A stretch of 64,000 bases of DNA, taken from contig OY986438.1 of assembly GCA_963920525.1 (NCBI GenBank), positions 98,009,349 through 98,073,348 of the forward strand. Reading direction: 5' to 3'. The translations under genes were made by a program, and so were the position numbers. The stretch comes from Dichetophora obliterata. Its lineage: Eukaryota; Arthropoda; Insecta; Diptera; Sciomyzidae. The notes beneath the pieces were generated by a model. That model was not told where the DNA came from. It searched no databases and was given only the letters and a program-made list of their open reading frames with translations. Positions 34,577 to 45,148 of this stretch are shown here, in pieces. Position 1 is the first letter of the stretch. Each line of letters begins with the position of its first letter.

Positions 34577-35546
34577 CTACGTGGGTGTTAGATAGTGTTG
34601 TTTTAGTGACGGATAAATATAGGTAGTTCACAGTCCACCGGTGTTCCACCACTTCCGTGGGCAACCCCGGAGTTTTGTAGCGTGTGAACGCAAATACTGT
34701 GTGCACGACTTTAAACAAGTGGGAGGAGCTAACACATTTCATGGTTGGTACGCCTGGGATCGAACTTGCTAGATGACACGAGATATCACGTGACAACGTA
34801 GCGGGTACAAAAGAAACGGAAAATTTTAAAAGACCGAGGCGTCGAAAAGGCTGTAAGAAGACGACCAAGGGATTCGAGTTTTCATGTTGCAAGAAAGCGG
34901 TCGGGTAAAAATGAAAAAGTAAAAGAAAAAAAAAATAGAGGATTGAAAAAAGTGGTTCGCTAGCTCAGCGTGTATTAGATGCTTGACTTTTTATTTTTTT
35001 TTTAACAAAACAACGTGTTAAGAAAATAAAAAAATCGCTTTAAGCAATTGCCGCGAAGCTAGTCCTAGTGAATAAAGTAAAAAAAAAAAGGAGAGAGAAA
35101 AACAAAGTAGAAGCGTTAAACAAAACCATCGCTGCGAACGCCAGCGGAGCGCCACGTGCGCAACCATAACAGCGCACGCATATAACACAAGCAGCTCCTA
35201 TCAGCAACATAGTAGCCAGATACACCGGCAGCAAAGCACCCCTTGCGCAACAGCCGCAGCGCACGTGTATTCACGCGCAATCGTATCCAGCGTCGTTATC
35301 AGAAGCATTTTCAGCCTCGACATAATAACCGTCGTCCGTTTAGTCATCAGCTACGTCAGCGTCAGTCATAGTCGCCATGATAGAATTATCAGTCGTCAAT
35401 CGTCATCTCCATTCGTCGTGTTCATCATCTTTGGCGCCAGCCATGTTGTCAATCGCAGAAACAAATTAGATACAATAACAATAAGAAACAACACGGGACC
35501 ACCAAGCTTAAAATAATTAAACAAATTAGATACAAAATGTGAACAA
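34577..35546. other. Presumed 3' tail of a gypsy-type element
   Basis: No frame here matches a known protein. A GC-rich pocket (about 35130-35300) sits between A-rich stretches. A second TAGCTCAG motif at about 34960 lacks a B box. I infer this is non-coding tail sequence of the element that left the integrase at 33961-34455. Confidence 0.35.
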
Positions 35547-36469
35547 CTAAATTAATAAAAATAACCAAGAAGAAAACGTGAAAACAGAGCTTAAAAGTAA
35601 TGGAATAAATAAGAAACAAAATAGTGCAAACAAAACTTGCAGAGAAAAACAAAAACAGTGTAAGACAAATAAGAAACTAATATTGAAAATAAAACTAAAT
35701 TAGTAAAAACAAAACAAGAAAACAAAGCTTAAAAGTAATGGAATAAATAAGAAACAAAATAGTGCAAACAAAACTTGCAGAGTAAAAAAAAAACAGTGTA
35801 AGACAAATAAGAAACTAATATTGAAAATAAAACTAAATTAGTGAAAACAAAACAAGAAAACAAAACTTAAAAGAAATGGAATAAATAAGAAACAAAATAG
35901 TGCAAACAAAACTTGCAGAGTAAATCAAAAATAGTGTTAGGCATACAAGAAATGAATATTGAAAATGGGACTAAATTAGTGAAAATAAAACAGGAAAACA
36001 AAGCTTAAAAGTAATGGAATAAATAAGAAATAAAATAGTGCAAACAAAACTTGCAGAGTAAATCAAAAATAGTGTTAGGCATACAAGAAATTAATATTGA
36101 AAATGGGACTAAATTAGTGAAAATAAAACAGGAAAACAAAGCTTAAAAGTAATGTAATAAATAAGAAACAAAATAGTGCAAACAAAACTTGCAGAGTAAA
36201 TCAAAAATAGTGTTAGGCATACAAGAAATGAATATTGAAAATAAAACTAAATTAGTGAAAACAAAACTTAAAAGAAATGGAATAAATAAGAAACAAAATA
36301 GTGCAAACAAAACTTGCAGAGTAAAATAAAAACAGTGTAAGACAAATAAGAAACTAATATTGAAAATAGAACTAAATTAGTGAAAACAAAACAAGAAAAC
36401 AAAGCTTAAAAGTAATGGAATAAATAAGAAACAAAATAGTGCAAACAAAACTTGCAGAGTAAATCAAAA
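35547..36469 (+). repeat. 137-bp minisatellite, about seven units
   Basis: Units contain GAAACAAAATAGTGCAAAC, AAACTTGCAGAGTAAAT and AGCTTAAAAGTAATGGAATA. The last motif recurs at intervals of about 124-142 bp (35588, 35727, 35866, 36002, 36138, 36262, 36404). The array is interrupted by the BEL/Pao element after 36474 and resumes for a partial unit at 45144-45222. Confidence 0.85.
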
Positions 36470-36474
36470 ATAGT

Positions 36475-37023
36475 TGTTTGAGGACAAATTAGTTTATTTA
36501 TCCTTGAAACTTAACCGTCAGGCTCAACAAACACATAAATTTGTTGAGTTTAGGTTTTTTCTTGTTTCCTTTGTAACACATGCAACAAGCACTTGAACTT
36601 GTTGCAGTGTAGAATTACAATAAGCACTTGAACTTATTGTAACTGTGAAAGTAAAAGTACACACTTTATTTAGTTGCTGAAATTACTCTGGCTTTATTGA
36701 TTAATTAAACTGGCTTATATATCTACACAAATGCTGTTGTAAGCATAATTATTAAACAAAATATTAATTGCAGTACAAGCTATAACAAACTTATTCTAGT
36801 GATCTACTTAATGTAAAGTGTCATGTAAGGCAAAAATGTAGCTTCCGCATTATTGGGCTACTTCTTGTTGACACATAAAGTTATATTTTGGTTTTGCTTT
36901 GTTTATTTTACTTATAATAACCTAGTTATATTAATAGCTTATGTTTTGTTTTGCTTCGTTTATTTTGCTTATAATAACCTAGTTATATTAATAGCTTATG
37001 TTTTGTTAACAGGTGTGTTAACA
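36475..37023 (-). repeat. 3' LTR of the BEL/Pao element
   Basis: Left copy on the plus strand, TGTTTGAGGAC...GTGTTAACA. It carries an internal duplication of about 60 bp (TTATAATAACCTAGTTATAT twice, near 36910 and 36970). It matches 44595-45143 without a difference that I could find. Confidence 0.95.
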
Positions 37024-37034
37024 TTCTCCCCCGC
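37024..37034 (-). promoter_or_regulatory. Polypurine tract of the BEL/Pao element
   Basis: On the minus strand GCGGGGGAGAA directly precedes the 3' LTR start TG. This is the expected primer for plus-strand DNA synthesis. Confidence 0.8.
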
Positions 37035-37101
37035 GTTGAATTATTGGTTAATTTAATAATTCAATAATTAATGATTAACTCAACGTTGTGACTGCAAAGT
37101 T

Positions 37102-40100
37102 TCATGTTGTAGTGACATTGAATGTGGATTGAGTTCTTGGAAGTGGCGTTGGAGGCTTAGGTTGTTTTTTCTTCTGGTATTTGTTCCAAAAGATTTTGAT
37201 TGCATAGGCACTGATCCCAATTGTCAATACAAGTGCAATGCATACAGCTGTCCAGGTTTGTTTCTGTGTTGATTCTACTATTGATGGTAATTTAAGTAAT
37301 TTATTTCTGGTTAATTCTCGATGAAGTGCTCCAAGTTCTTCTAGCTGAGTGGTGTATTGTTTGTTAACAAGTTCGTCGATGGATTGTATTTTAATGGTTC
37401 CTATTGGTACACCGGTGCTTGTATAAGTTGATTTACGGGAAGTGGTAACATACTGATGCCCTTGAATGATTATTTGACTGTCTCTAATCACGCAGTCTTG
37501 TTGGAGTTGAACTAATCCAGATCCGTTCAGCATTAGTTGAAATGTTTCTTGTCCACATACAGCACTCAGCCGAATGGGTTCCTTCGTGGCATACGTCCAT
37601 TGGTTTTTGTTATTTAACTGATGCCATGTAATTGATTTATTAAGTTTTATGGTGTCACATCTTGGATTTGTGTCATTGTTGAAAAGATCCATTTCGCATT
37701 TGAATTCATCGGATCCTCTTCTATGGATTGATTGTATTTTTGCGCATAAATAGCAATCAGTTTCTATAGTTGTACATGATTGAAGGTCTGCACCTTTCAT
37801 GGGAAAGAATTCATCTCTGTGGGGATTGATTCCCATAAATTCTGTTGATATTTTTACTTCTATTAACGTGTTATTTATTACTGTTGTTACTGGAACAATG
37901 TTAAATAAGTCGTAATATTTTTGATCAACCAAAGGGAGTTTAATGCTGAAAACAATGTGATCAGTTGTCACCATGCCTTCCACCTTCATCAGGCTATAAA
38001 GCAGCAACAAGTTGTCTTGGTTGACTGGTAGTTGCAGCTGAGGAGGTAGATGAGTCTTAAGTTTTCCTGCTTCTTCAGTTAGTTGATGGGGTGTAAGTAT
38101 GAGGGGATTTATTTTTCCATGATGTGTGTCTGTTAGAACATCGATGATTGAAGATTGTATGCGTTGAAGATTTGATATTATTATTGACATTTGTAGACAT
38201 AGAGCTGTGAGGGTCGCATCACTATTGCTTACTTCTTGATCTTTAAGTAACTTCATCATTTTGTCGATGTGGTTATCGATATCTTTAAACTTTTGCATTG
38301 TAATAACTTGATTTTTTGTAATAATGTTGATGGTAGAGTCAATAACTGAAGTTTGGTTTTGCAGGAGTTCGCGCAGGTAGTCATCATTGTTTTTTAAATG
38401 ATTAATGGTATCTGACATTTTATTCGCATAGTTAGAGTCGAGCACTCCGAACAGTGAGTTGCCAATGTTTCCAACAAAATCTAGTGCCCCTCTTTTTACT
38501 CGCTTCATAGATAGCATTTTAAACTCTGAACCGATCTCTTGCTGAGCATTTTGAAAGTAGTTCACAAAAAACTCACATATTGGGTTTGGTGCACTTTGAT
38601 TGCAATGACGTTGCAGTGTTGTAATACCAGTGCGTAAGACATTTAATTCTTTATAAAATGGTAAAAGGTCGTAGTAGACAATCAAATTCCATCTTGATGT
38701 TATTATTTTTGCTGAACCTATTTCTTCGAAATGTATGCCTGGATTTAATTGAAATTGGGTTACATTAATTGGATTTGCTATAGCTAGTGGTAGCAGTAAC
38801 AGCGTTACCAATATGGTTGTGACGATGTTTGAGATGGGTAAACGTCGTCGTTTTGATGGTATAGGAGAGATTTCTTGATCATCGTCCCTGTTGTAAATTT
38901 TTTCCTTTTGCAGCTCTTCGCTTGGCTCTGTGAAATTATCTTTAATATCTTCTGGAAAGAGCGGAGCTAGTCTATGGATTGAACGTTTACAATTTCCAGT
39001 AGCTGTTTTCACATCAACCACTCTGACAATTCCATCCTTTCCGGGATATACATGTGTGATTCGTCCTAGTGGCCAGTTCAATGGTGGTACGTTGTCTTCT
39101 TTGATTATGACTAAGGTTCCTTCTTGTATGTTGGGAACTCGTTCTTTCCATTTGTATCGGTGCTGAAGTTCCGTCAGATATTCTTGACTCCATCGTGTCC
39201 AGAATTCTTGTTTAATCCGCTTGACTGCATTCCACCGGTCGTGCAATGTTGATTTGGACACACTAGTGCTTGCGTCTACTGGATTAGTCAGAGATTCACC
39301 AATGATGAAGTGTGCCGGTGTAAGAGCGCTTAGATCGTTTGGATTGGTGGACATAGGTGTGATTGGTCTAGAGTTGAGAATTCCTTCAATTTCTATGACA
39401 ACCGTTTCTAATTCTTCATGAGTTAATGATGCCGTATTTACGCTTCGAAGAAGTAATCTCTTTGCCGACTTCACTGCTGCTTCCCAAAGACCTCCAAAAT
39501 GCGGAGCTCTTGGAGGGATAAACTGAAATTTGATTCCTTGTGAGCTGCACGCGTTTATTATTTTTTCGCTACTCCCTTTTCCGAACAATGATTGATTTAT
39601 TTCTTGAAGTTGATTGCTGGCGCCAACGAAATTAGTAGCGTTGTCACAATAAAGGTTAAGGCAATGACCTCTACGAGAAATGAATCGTTTTAATGAACCA
39701 ATGAATGCATCAGTGGTCAGATCTGTTACGATCTCTAAGTGGACAGCCTTCGTGGCGAAACAGCAATAGACTGCAATATATATTTTGTGTGGTTTCTTTC
39801 CTCTTATTTTGTAGTGGACCCACAGTGGGCCACAGAAGTCAACACCTGAGTTTATAAACGGCCTTGATGGGGAAACTCTAGTTGCAGGCAAGTTTCCCAT
39901 GAATTGTTGACACATTGTAGGCTTTGTTCTGGTGCATCGAACACACCTTTGCACTATGGATCTTGCCATTAATTTTCCTTTGATAGGCCAAAATCGTTGC
40001 CGAATATTTGCCAATAGTGCTTGTGGCCCGCTGTGCATAGTGTCATTGTGTGCATCTCGCAAAATTAGTTTCACTATAGGGTCGTTGTATGGCAGCATCA

Positions 40101-43100
40101 TTGGATGTTTCGTATCATATGGAAGCAAAGATGAATTTAGACGTCCTCCTACTCGAATGATTCCATTTTCATCCAGAAATGGCGAGAGAGACGTGATTGA
40201 ACTGTTTTTGATAACAGTTTTATTTGATTTCAACTGTTTGATTTCTTCATTGAAGTCTTGTTCTTGTACTATTTTTACTATAGTCTTAAGTGCTGCATCG
40301 AGCTCTTTTGGGCTTAATGACAGTTCTTGGGAACGCTGAGCCCCTTTGCAATTTTTTATATATCGTTGAATGTATCCAACAACACGCTGTAGGGTTTTAA
40401 ACGATTCTCGTGCCTTTATGTAGTATATAATATTGTCTGACTCTCCTGCAGCTGTAGCTACCGTGGCTATGACTTGATTAACCTTTTTGATTTCAGGAAG
40501 GTCTTCTATGATGATATTCTTTTGAATGGATGCGGGCCAAGTGTAATCTTGTTGATGTAGAAAAACAGGACCATAAAACCACAGGTTGAACTGAGGTTTC
40601 ATCATTTCTTCTGGATGAGCTCCTCTAGATAATATATCTGCAGGATTGTGAAGAGTAGAGATGTGATGCCATTGTTCAGTTAGTGAAAGTTTCTGAATCC
40701 TAGCCACTCTGTGGGATGCAAATGTCTGGAGTGTTGATGGGCATCGATTTATCCAAGCTAATGCTACCTGTGAATCAGTCCAAAAGTGAGTAATGGTGTT
40801 TTGATACCCAAGATCGTTTTTAACTCGAGCCATTAGTTCGGTACACAGTAGAGATGCACACAGCTCTAACCGCGGAATGGTTTGTGTTTTAAGCGGTGCT
40901 ACTCTTGATTTTGAGCAGAGAAGCCTGACCGATATGCTTTTGTTTTTAAACACTGTTCGAATGTATATTGCTGCTCCATATGCTCTTTCAGATGCATCTG
41001 CGAAACCATGAAGCTGTATTGAGTGAGGCACATTGTGTCCAAAAATGTGGCGAGGGATCCTTAATTTGTCTAATTGATCCAGGCTGTTGCGGAACTTGAT
41101 CCATGACGTGTGCATTGCTATTGGAAGTGCTTCATCCCATTGAAGTTGTAGCTTCCATAACTGCTGAATGAATATTTTGGCTGCTACCACCACTGGTCCT
41201 ATGAGTCCCAATGGGTCGAAAATGTGTGCTACGTCAGATGTTATGCTGCGCTTTGTGACACGCTGCACAGTATTTAACCTTGTAGTAATTTGAAAATTGT
41301 CGCTTGTTGGTGCCCATGAAAGCCCTAATGTTTTAATGGTTGACTCTTCTTCATTTCTAAAGTCTAAATCCACTTCCTGGTTTTCGATGGATATACTTTG
41401 AAGAAGCTTGGGATGATTAGAGCACCATTTCCGTAAATGAAGCCCTGCTTTCGTCAATATCTCTAATAATTGATCTTGAATAGCCTTTGCTTCCTGAAGA
41501 TTGTCTGCTCCTGCCAAACCATCGTCAACATAGAAATTTTTATCAAGTGCCTGGCTGCCTAATGGATGTGTTTCCCTATTGATAAGTGCTAGTTCTTGTA
41601 AGCATCTTGTTGCCAAGAATGGTGCTGCTCGTGTTCCATAAGTAACTGTTTGAAGTTTATACACGTCCATTGACTCTTGCGAACTGCTTCTCCAATAGAT
41701 TAATTGAAATCTTTCATCATCAGGATGAATTCGGATCTGTCTATACATTTTCTCGATGTCGGTTGTGAAAACAAATCTTGGCATACGAAACCGGAGAAGT
41801 ATTGCAAACAGATCACTCTGCACCGTTGGACCTTTGTACATTACGTCATTTAATGATAGTCCAGTTGATGTTTTGCATGACGCGTCAAACACCACTCTTA
41901 ACTTTGTTGTGCTTTTTTCAGGTCGCAAAACACAATGATGTGGAATGAAGTAATTTGGATGCAACACGTCATTAGGATTCACCTTTGTCATGTGTCCCAA
42001 TGCTTTGTATTCATCCATGAATTGACTATATTGGTTTTTGAGTTTTACGTCTTTTGCTAGGCGTTTTTCAAGAGATATGAATCGATTATAAGCAATTTGT
42101 TGCGAAGTGCCTAATTTTGATAAATCGTCTTTTAATGGTAATCGTACTGTAAAGCGACCAGCTGCATCTCTTTGAGTATGATGGGTAAAGTGCATTTCAC
42201 ATTGCTTTTCTGACATTGATAATTGTGGCTCCGTTTCAGAGATATCTTCTAATTCCCAAAACTTTGCAACAGCGTTATTTAGGTTATCGTAATCGTCAGC
42301 TAAAACTCCGCATGTTGCTGATTTTCGTTGTTCCTTATCGATTTTTCCAGATAGAACCCATCCAAGAACGGTTTTCTGAAGAACTGGTAAGCCCTTTGCT
42401 AGTTTAACTTGTCCCATTGACATTACTTGATGTGTGAATTCAGCACCTAATAGGATGTCAATTTTGCTTGGGTTATTGAACTGTGGGTCAGCCAGTTGTA
42501 GATTTTGGGGTATGGCCCACGATGATATGTTAATGAATTTTGACGGTTGGGTACCCACAATCTGCGGAAATACGTAAGCTTCCAACGGAGCCTTGAATCC
42601 ACTATTGCAAGAGTGAAAAGTGACGTGAACGCGATGACTGGCAAACTGTTTCTGTCTGCCGATACCTTCAACAGATAGGGATGAACTTTTAAGTGTCAGC
42701 CCAAGCTGTTGTGCTATTTTGGACGTTATAGCGTTTATTTGGGATCCGGAATCGAGTAGTGCTCTGCACTCAATTGTTTTACCATTTGCTGCAAGTATTA
42801 TTTTTGCTGTACTTAACAACACATAGCTTGACATTGGCTTAACTGATGATGTCAATGCGACCGGTTTTGGAGCCTCTTTTTTTTCTGCCGCCTTCTGCTT
42901 TTCCTGATGGAGAAGGGTATTGTGTCTTTTGTTGCACTTGCTGCAAGTTCCGCTGGTACACTTGTTAGCCTCATGACCGTTCTTTAAACAATTAGTGCAT
43001 AGTTTGTTCCTTTTTAGAATGTCGTAGCGTTGGCTAATGGATTTTTCTTTAAATACCAAACACGAAAATATTGGATGGGCACCACTGCAAGCTGGACACT

Positions 43101-44499
43101 GTTTTGCTACTGTTGAAGTGATCATGGACGCTGCGTTATGTCGTGCCTTCTCATAGCCTTTATTTGTGCATTTGTTTAGTGTTTCTAATGAACTGAATCT
43201 GCTCTCAAGGAAGCTGAGAATTTCTTGGACTGATGGAAGTTCCCGTGAGTTGCTCAGCGATTGTTCAAAGGCCGTGTGAGTTGACCGATCTAATTTTTTA
43301 ATAATTATGTGCACAAGAATCGCGTCCCACGTTGACACTGGTATTCCTATCGCACTAAGCTCATATATGCATTCTTTTGTTGTATCATGAAGAGATTTAA
43401 TAGCATGCACCGACTCATGAATAATGCTAGCTTGTGCCATCAGTCGATTCAGTAATGCTGTGACGAGCAATCGCTTGTTGTCATATCGGCTGGTTAATAT
43501 CTCCCATGCTGTTGTGTAATTTTGAGCTGACACTGGCAAGTGTTTGATTAGATTTTTGGGCTCACCGTTTAAATTTGCTGTGAGGTAGAACATTTTTTGC
43601 ACAGTACTGTATGGTTGATTGTGTATGAGTTGCTCATACAGGTCTTTGAATTGAACCCACTTTAGATGATCGCCGTCAAACGTAGGCAGCGTAATTGTCG
43701 GTAGTTTCACTGGTTGAAACTGTGTGACTTCTTGCAGTGCTCTTTGACCATTGTCAGTAACACTTGCTGAATTTTTTATGTATTGATTTAGGAACACTAG
43801 GACATGTTGTATTTTTGCTTGCATGTCATAAAATGTTTCCCAATTGTAATCACCCACTTTGTGCAGCTGAGTAGAATCCCATATTTTTGAGTTGTTACTG
43901 ATTAGATCTGCTTGGTACTTCTCGAGTAGTGATGCCTTCAAAGTACAGTATATCTCAGACTGTGGCTCACCATCTGCATCAATTTCGTTTATTGTTTTCG
44001 AAATGATGCTTAATAGCGCCATCTGATTACGAAGTACTTTCCTGAGTTCTTCGTTTTGCAACTCCAATTCTGGCTTATCTTTTGAACCAGCTTTGGTAGC
44101 GTGTTGATTGTGATCTTCCAACTCAGAGTCTGGCAGGAGATGTTGCGACAATGCACTCCTGTGCTCTTGAAAATGTTGAATATATTTTGAGACCAATGCT
44201 TCTATTTCACCGTAGTAACTTGTAGTGAAATAGTCATGGTCATTGTGCTCAGTCTCTGACACTCTGATTTTCATGTCATTTTCTTCAAATGAGTGCCAGA
44301 GTGCATTGAGCTGATCGATTCTGTCTTGAAAGTATCGGGCATGCTTTTTCCTATCTATAGGATCCTTTTTGTAGTTTTTAATCAGGCGCTCGATATGTTG
44401 GCCCGTGTTACTCTGTGCTGCTACTAACTCTGAGAATGTAGCCATTGTTGATAAATGCAGTTGTGGTTCTGCTTGATGTCGTCTGCTGGTTACCGGCAA
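37102..44499 (-). CDS. BEL/Pao Gag-Pol-Env polyprotein
   Basis: One uninterrupted 2465-aa frame. Gag has a DUF1759 capsid region (about 265-420) and two CCHC-type knuckles (about 470-535, CTNCLKNGHEANKC). A DUF1758 aspartic protease has DSGSQ near 582. RT has TDIEKMYRQI near 915 and YVDD near 990. A Pao-type RNase H has GFADAS near 1168. Integrase has an HHCC finger (about 1483-1520) and D, D, E residues near 1554 (VDFCG), 1617 (YCDN) and 1672 (LWEAA), then a DUF5641 tail (about 1755-1860). From about 1890 an Env-like part follows: hydrophobic leader, a furin-type RVKR site near 2000 followed by a GALDF fusion-peptide-like segment, coiled coil, and a membrane anchor near 2415-2435. Env is fused to Pol without a frameshift. 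Translation may start at the second Met (about residue 19). Confidence 0.92.
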   Translation of the reverse strand: MPVTSRRHQAEPQLHLSTMATFSELVAAQSNTGQHIERLIKNYKKDPIDRKKHARYFQDRIDQLNALWHSFEENDMKIRVSETEHNDHDYFTTSYYGEIEALVSKYIQHFQEHRSALSQHLLPDSELEDHNQHATKAGSKDKPELELQNEELRKVLRNQMALLSIISKTINEIDADGEPQSEIYCTLKASLLEKYQADLISNNSKIWDSTQLHKVGDYNWETFYDMQAKIQHVLVFLNQYIKNSASVTDNGQRALQEVTQFQPVKLPTITLPTFDGDHLKWVQFKDLYEQLIHNQPYSTVQKMFYLTANLNGEPKNLIKHLPVSAQNYTTAWEILTSRYDNKRLLVTALLNRLMAQASIIHESVHAIKSLHDTTKECIYELSAIGIPVSTWDAILVHIIIKKLDRSTHTAFEQSLSNSRELPSVQEILSFLESRFSSLETLNKCTNKGYEKARHNAASMITSTVAKQCPACSGAHPIFSCLVFKEKSISQRYDILKRNKLCTNCLKNGHEANKCTSGTCSKCNKRHNTLLHQEKQKAAEKKEAPKPVALTSSVKPMSSYVLLSTAKIILAANGKTIECRALLDSGSQINAITSKIAQQLGLTLKSSSLSVEGIGRQKQFASHRVHVTFHSCNSGFKAPLEAYVFPQIVGTQPSKFINISSWAIPQNLQLADPQFNNPSKIDILLGAEFTHQVMSMGQVKLAKGLPVLQKTVLGWVLSGKIDKEQRKSATCGVLADDYDNLNNAVAKFWELEDISETEPQLSMSEKQCEMHFTHHTQRDAAGRFTVRLPLKDDLSKLGTSQQIAYNRFISLEKRLAKDVKLKNQYSQFMDEYKALGHMTKVNPNDVLHPNYFIPHHCVLRPEKSTTKLRVVFDASCKTSTGLSLNDVMYKGPTVQSDLFAILLRFRMPRFVFTTDIEKMYRQIRIHPDDERFQLIYWRSSSQESMDVYKLQTVTYGTRAAPFLATRCLQELALINRETHPLGSQALDKNFYVDDGLAGADNLQEAKAIQDQLLEILTKAGLHLRKWCSNHPKLLQSISIENQEVDLDFRNEEESTIKTLGLSWAPTSDNFQITTRLNTVQRVTKRSITSDVAHIFDPLGLIGPVVVAAKIFIQQLWKLQLQWDEALPIAMHTSWIKFRNSLDQLDKLRIPRHIFGHNVPHSIQLHGFADASERAYGAAIYIRTVFKNKSISVRLLCSKSRVAPLKTQTIPRLELCASLLCTELMARVKNDLGYQNTITHFWTDSQVALAWINRCPSTLQTFASHRVARIQKLSLTEQWHHISTLHNPADILSRGAHPEEMMKPQFNLWFYGPVFLHQQDYTWPASIQKNIIIEDLPEIKKVNQVIATVATAAGESDNIIYYIKARESFKTLQRVVGYIQRYIKNCKGAQRSQELSLSPKELDAALKTIVKIVQEQDFNEEIKQLKSNKTVIKNSSITSLSPFLDENGIIRVGGRLNSSLLPYDTKHPMMLPYNDPIVKLILRDAHNDTMHSGPQALLANIRQRFWPIKGKLMARSIVQRCVRCTRTKPTMCQQFMGNLPATRVSPSRPFINSGVDFCGPLWVHYKIRGKKPHKIYIAVYCCFATKAVHLEIVTDLTTDAFIGSLKRFISRRGHCLNLYCDNATNFVGASNQLQEINQSLFGKGSSEKIINACSSQGIKFQFIPPRAPHFGGLWEAAVKSAKRLLLRSVNTASLTHEELETVVIEIEGILNSRPITPMSTNPNDLSALTPAHFIIGESLTNPVDASTSVSKSTLHDRWNAVKRIKQEFWTRWSQEYLTELQHRYKWKERVPNIQEGTLVIIKEDNVPPLNWPLGRITHVYPGKDGIVRVVDVKTATGNCKRSIHRLAPLFPEDIKDNFTEPSEELQKEKIYNRDDDQEISPIPSKRRRLPISNIVTTILVTLLLLPLAIANPINVTQFQLNPGIHFEEIGSAKIITSRWNLIVYYDLLPFYKELNVLRTGITTLQRHCNQSAPNPICEFFVNYFQNAQQEIGSEFKMLSMKRVKRGALDFVGNIGNSLFGVLDSNYANKMSDTINHLKNNDDYLRELLQNQTSVIDSTINIITKNQVITMQKFKDIDNHIDKMMKLLKDQEVSNSDATLTALCLQMSIIISNLQRIQSSIIDVLTDTHHGKINPLILTPHQLTEEAGKLKTHLPPQLQLPVNQDNLLLLYSLMKVEGMVTTDHIVFSIKLPLVDQKYYDLFNIVPVTTVINNTLIEVKISTEFMGINPHRDEFFPMKGADLQSCTTIETDCYLCAKIQSIHRRGSDEFKCEMDLFNNDTNPRCDTIKLNKSITWHQLNNKNQWTYATKEPIRLSAVCGQETFQLMLNGSGLVQLQQDCVIRDSQIIIQGHQYVTTSRKSTYTSTGVPIGTIKIQSIDELVNKQYTTQLEELGALHRELTRNKLLKLPSIVESTQKQTWTAVCIALVLTIGISAYAIKIFWNKYQKKKQPKPPTPLPRTQSTFNVTTT

Positions 44500-44575
44500 A
44501 TATTGACTTGATTGATGTCGTCTGCTGGTTACAGGCTAGGATTGACTTGATTGATGTCGTCTGAGGACTGCGGGG
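44460..44575 (-). repeat. Short direct repeats at the polyprotein start
   Basis: GATGTCGTCTGCTGGTTAC and a third variant recur at a spacing of about 51 bp (about 44476, 44515, 44554) across the 5' leader and first codons of the BEL/Pao ORF. Confidence 0.6.
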
Positions 44576-44594
44576 TCCTGTCACGGTCGCCAAA
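44575..44594 (-). promoter_or_regulatory. Primer-binding site of the BEL/Pao element
   Basis: On the minus strand TGGCGACCGTGACAGGA begins three bases inside the 5' LTR. It is the complement of the 3' end of tRNA-Arg(UCG) with CCA, as I recall that tRNA from flies (…CACGGTCG-CCA). The match looks complete over 17 nt. Confidence 0.75.
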
Positions 44595-45143
44595 TGTTTG
44601 AGGACAAATTAGTTTATTTATCCTTGAAACTTAACCGTCAGGCTCAACAAACACATAAATTTGTTGAGTTTAGGTTTTTTCTTGTTTCCTTTGTAACACA
44701 TGCAACAAGCACTTGAACTTGTTGCAGTGTAGAATTACAATAAGCACTTGAACTTATTGTAACTGTGAAAGTAAAAGTACACACTTTATTTAGTTGCTGA
44801 AATTACTCTGGCTTTATTGATTAATTAAACTGGCTTATATATCTACACAAATGCTGTTGTAAGCATAATTATTAAACAAAATATTAATTGCAGTACAAGC
44901 TATAACAAACTTATTCTAGTGATCTACTTAATGTAAAGTGTCATGTAAGGCAAAAATGTAGCTTCCGCATTATTGGGCTACTTCTTGTTGACACATAAAG
45001 TTATATTTTGGTTTTGCTTTGTTTATTTTACTTATAATAACCTAGTTATATTAATAGCTTATGTTTTGTTTTGCTTCGTTTATTTTGCTTATAATAACCT
45101 AGTTATATTAATAGCTTATGTTTTGTTAACAGGTGTGTTAACA
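44595..45143 (-). repeat. 5' LTR of the BEL/Pao element
   Basis: Same 549-bp sequence as the 3' LTR. In element orientation it would carry the promoter and the start of the genomic RNA; I did not identify a TATA box with certainty. Confidence 0.95.
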
Positions 45144-45148
45144 ATAGT

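Larger units (their letters stand above)
36475..45143 (-). mobile_element. Complete BEL/Pao LTR retrotransposon, env-bearing (roo-like)
   Basis: It has 549-bp LTRs at both ends that look identical by eye, TG...CA termini, and a perfect 5-bp target duplication ATAGT (36470-36474 and 45144-45148). The internal region has a primer-binding site, one 2465-codon gag-pol-env frame and a polypurine tract. Five-bp duplications and the DUF1759/DUF1758/Pao domain order are BEL/Pao hallmarks. Identical LTRs and an open frame point to a recent, possibly mobile copy. It sits inside the minisatellite, splitting a unit. Confidence 0.95.

Noticed and set aside
34955..34990. Second tRNA-like A box (TAGCTCAGCGTG)
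   Set aside because: No B box or clover-leaf pairing follows.
38930..40339. Plus-strand ORFs under the BEL/Pao polyprotein
   Set aside because: They are antisense to a conserved coding frame and have no family resemblance of their own.
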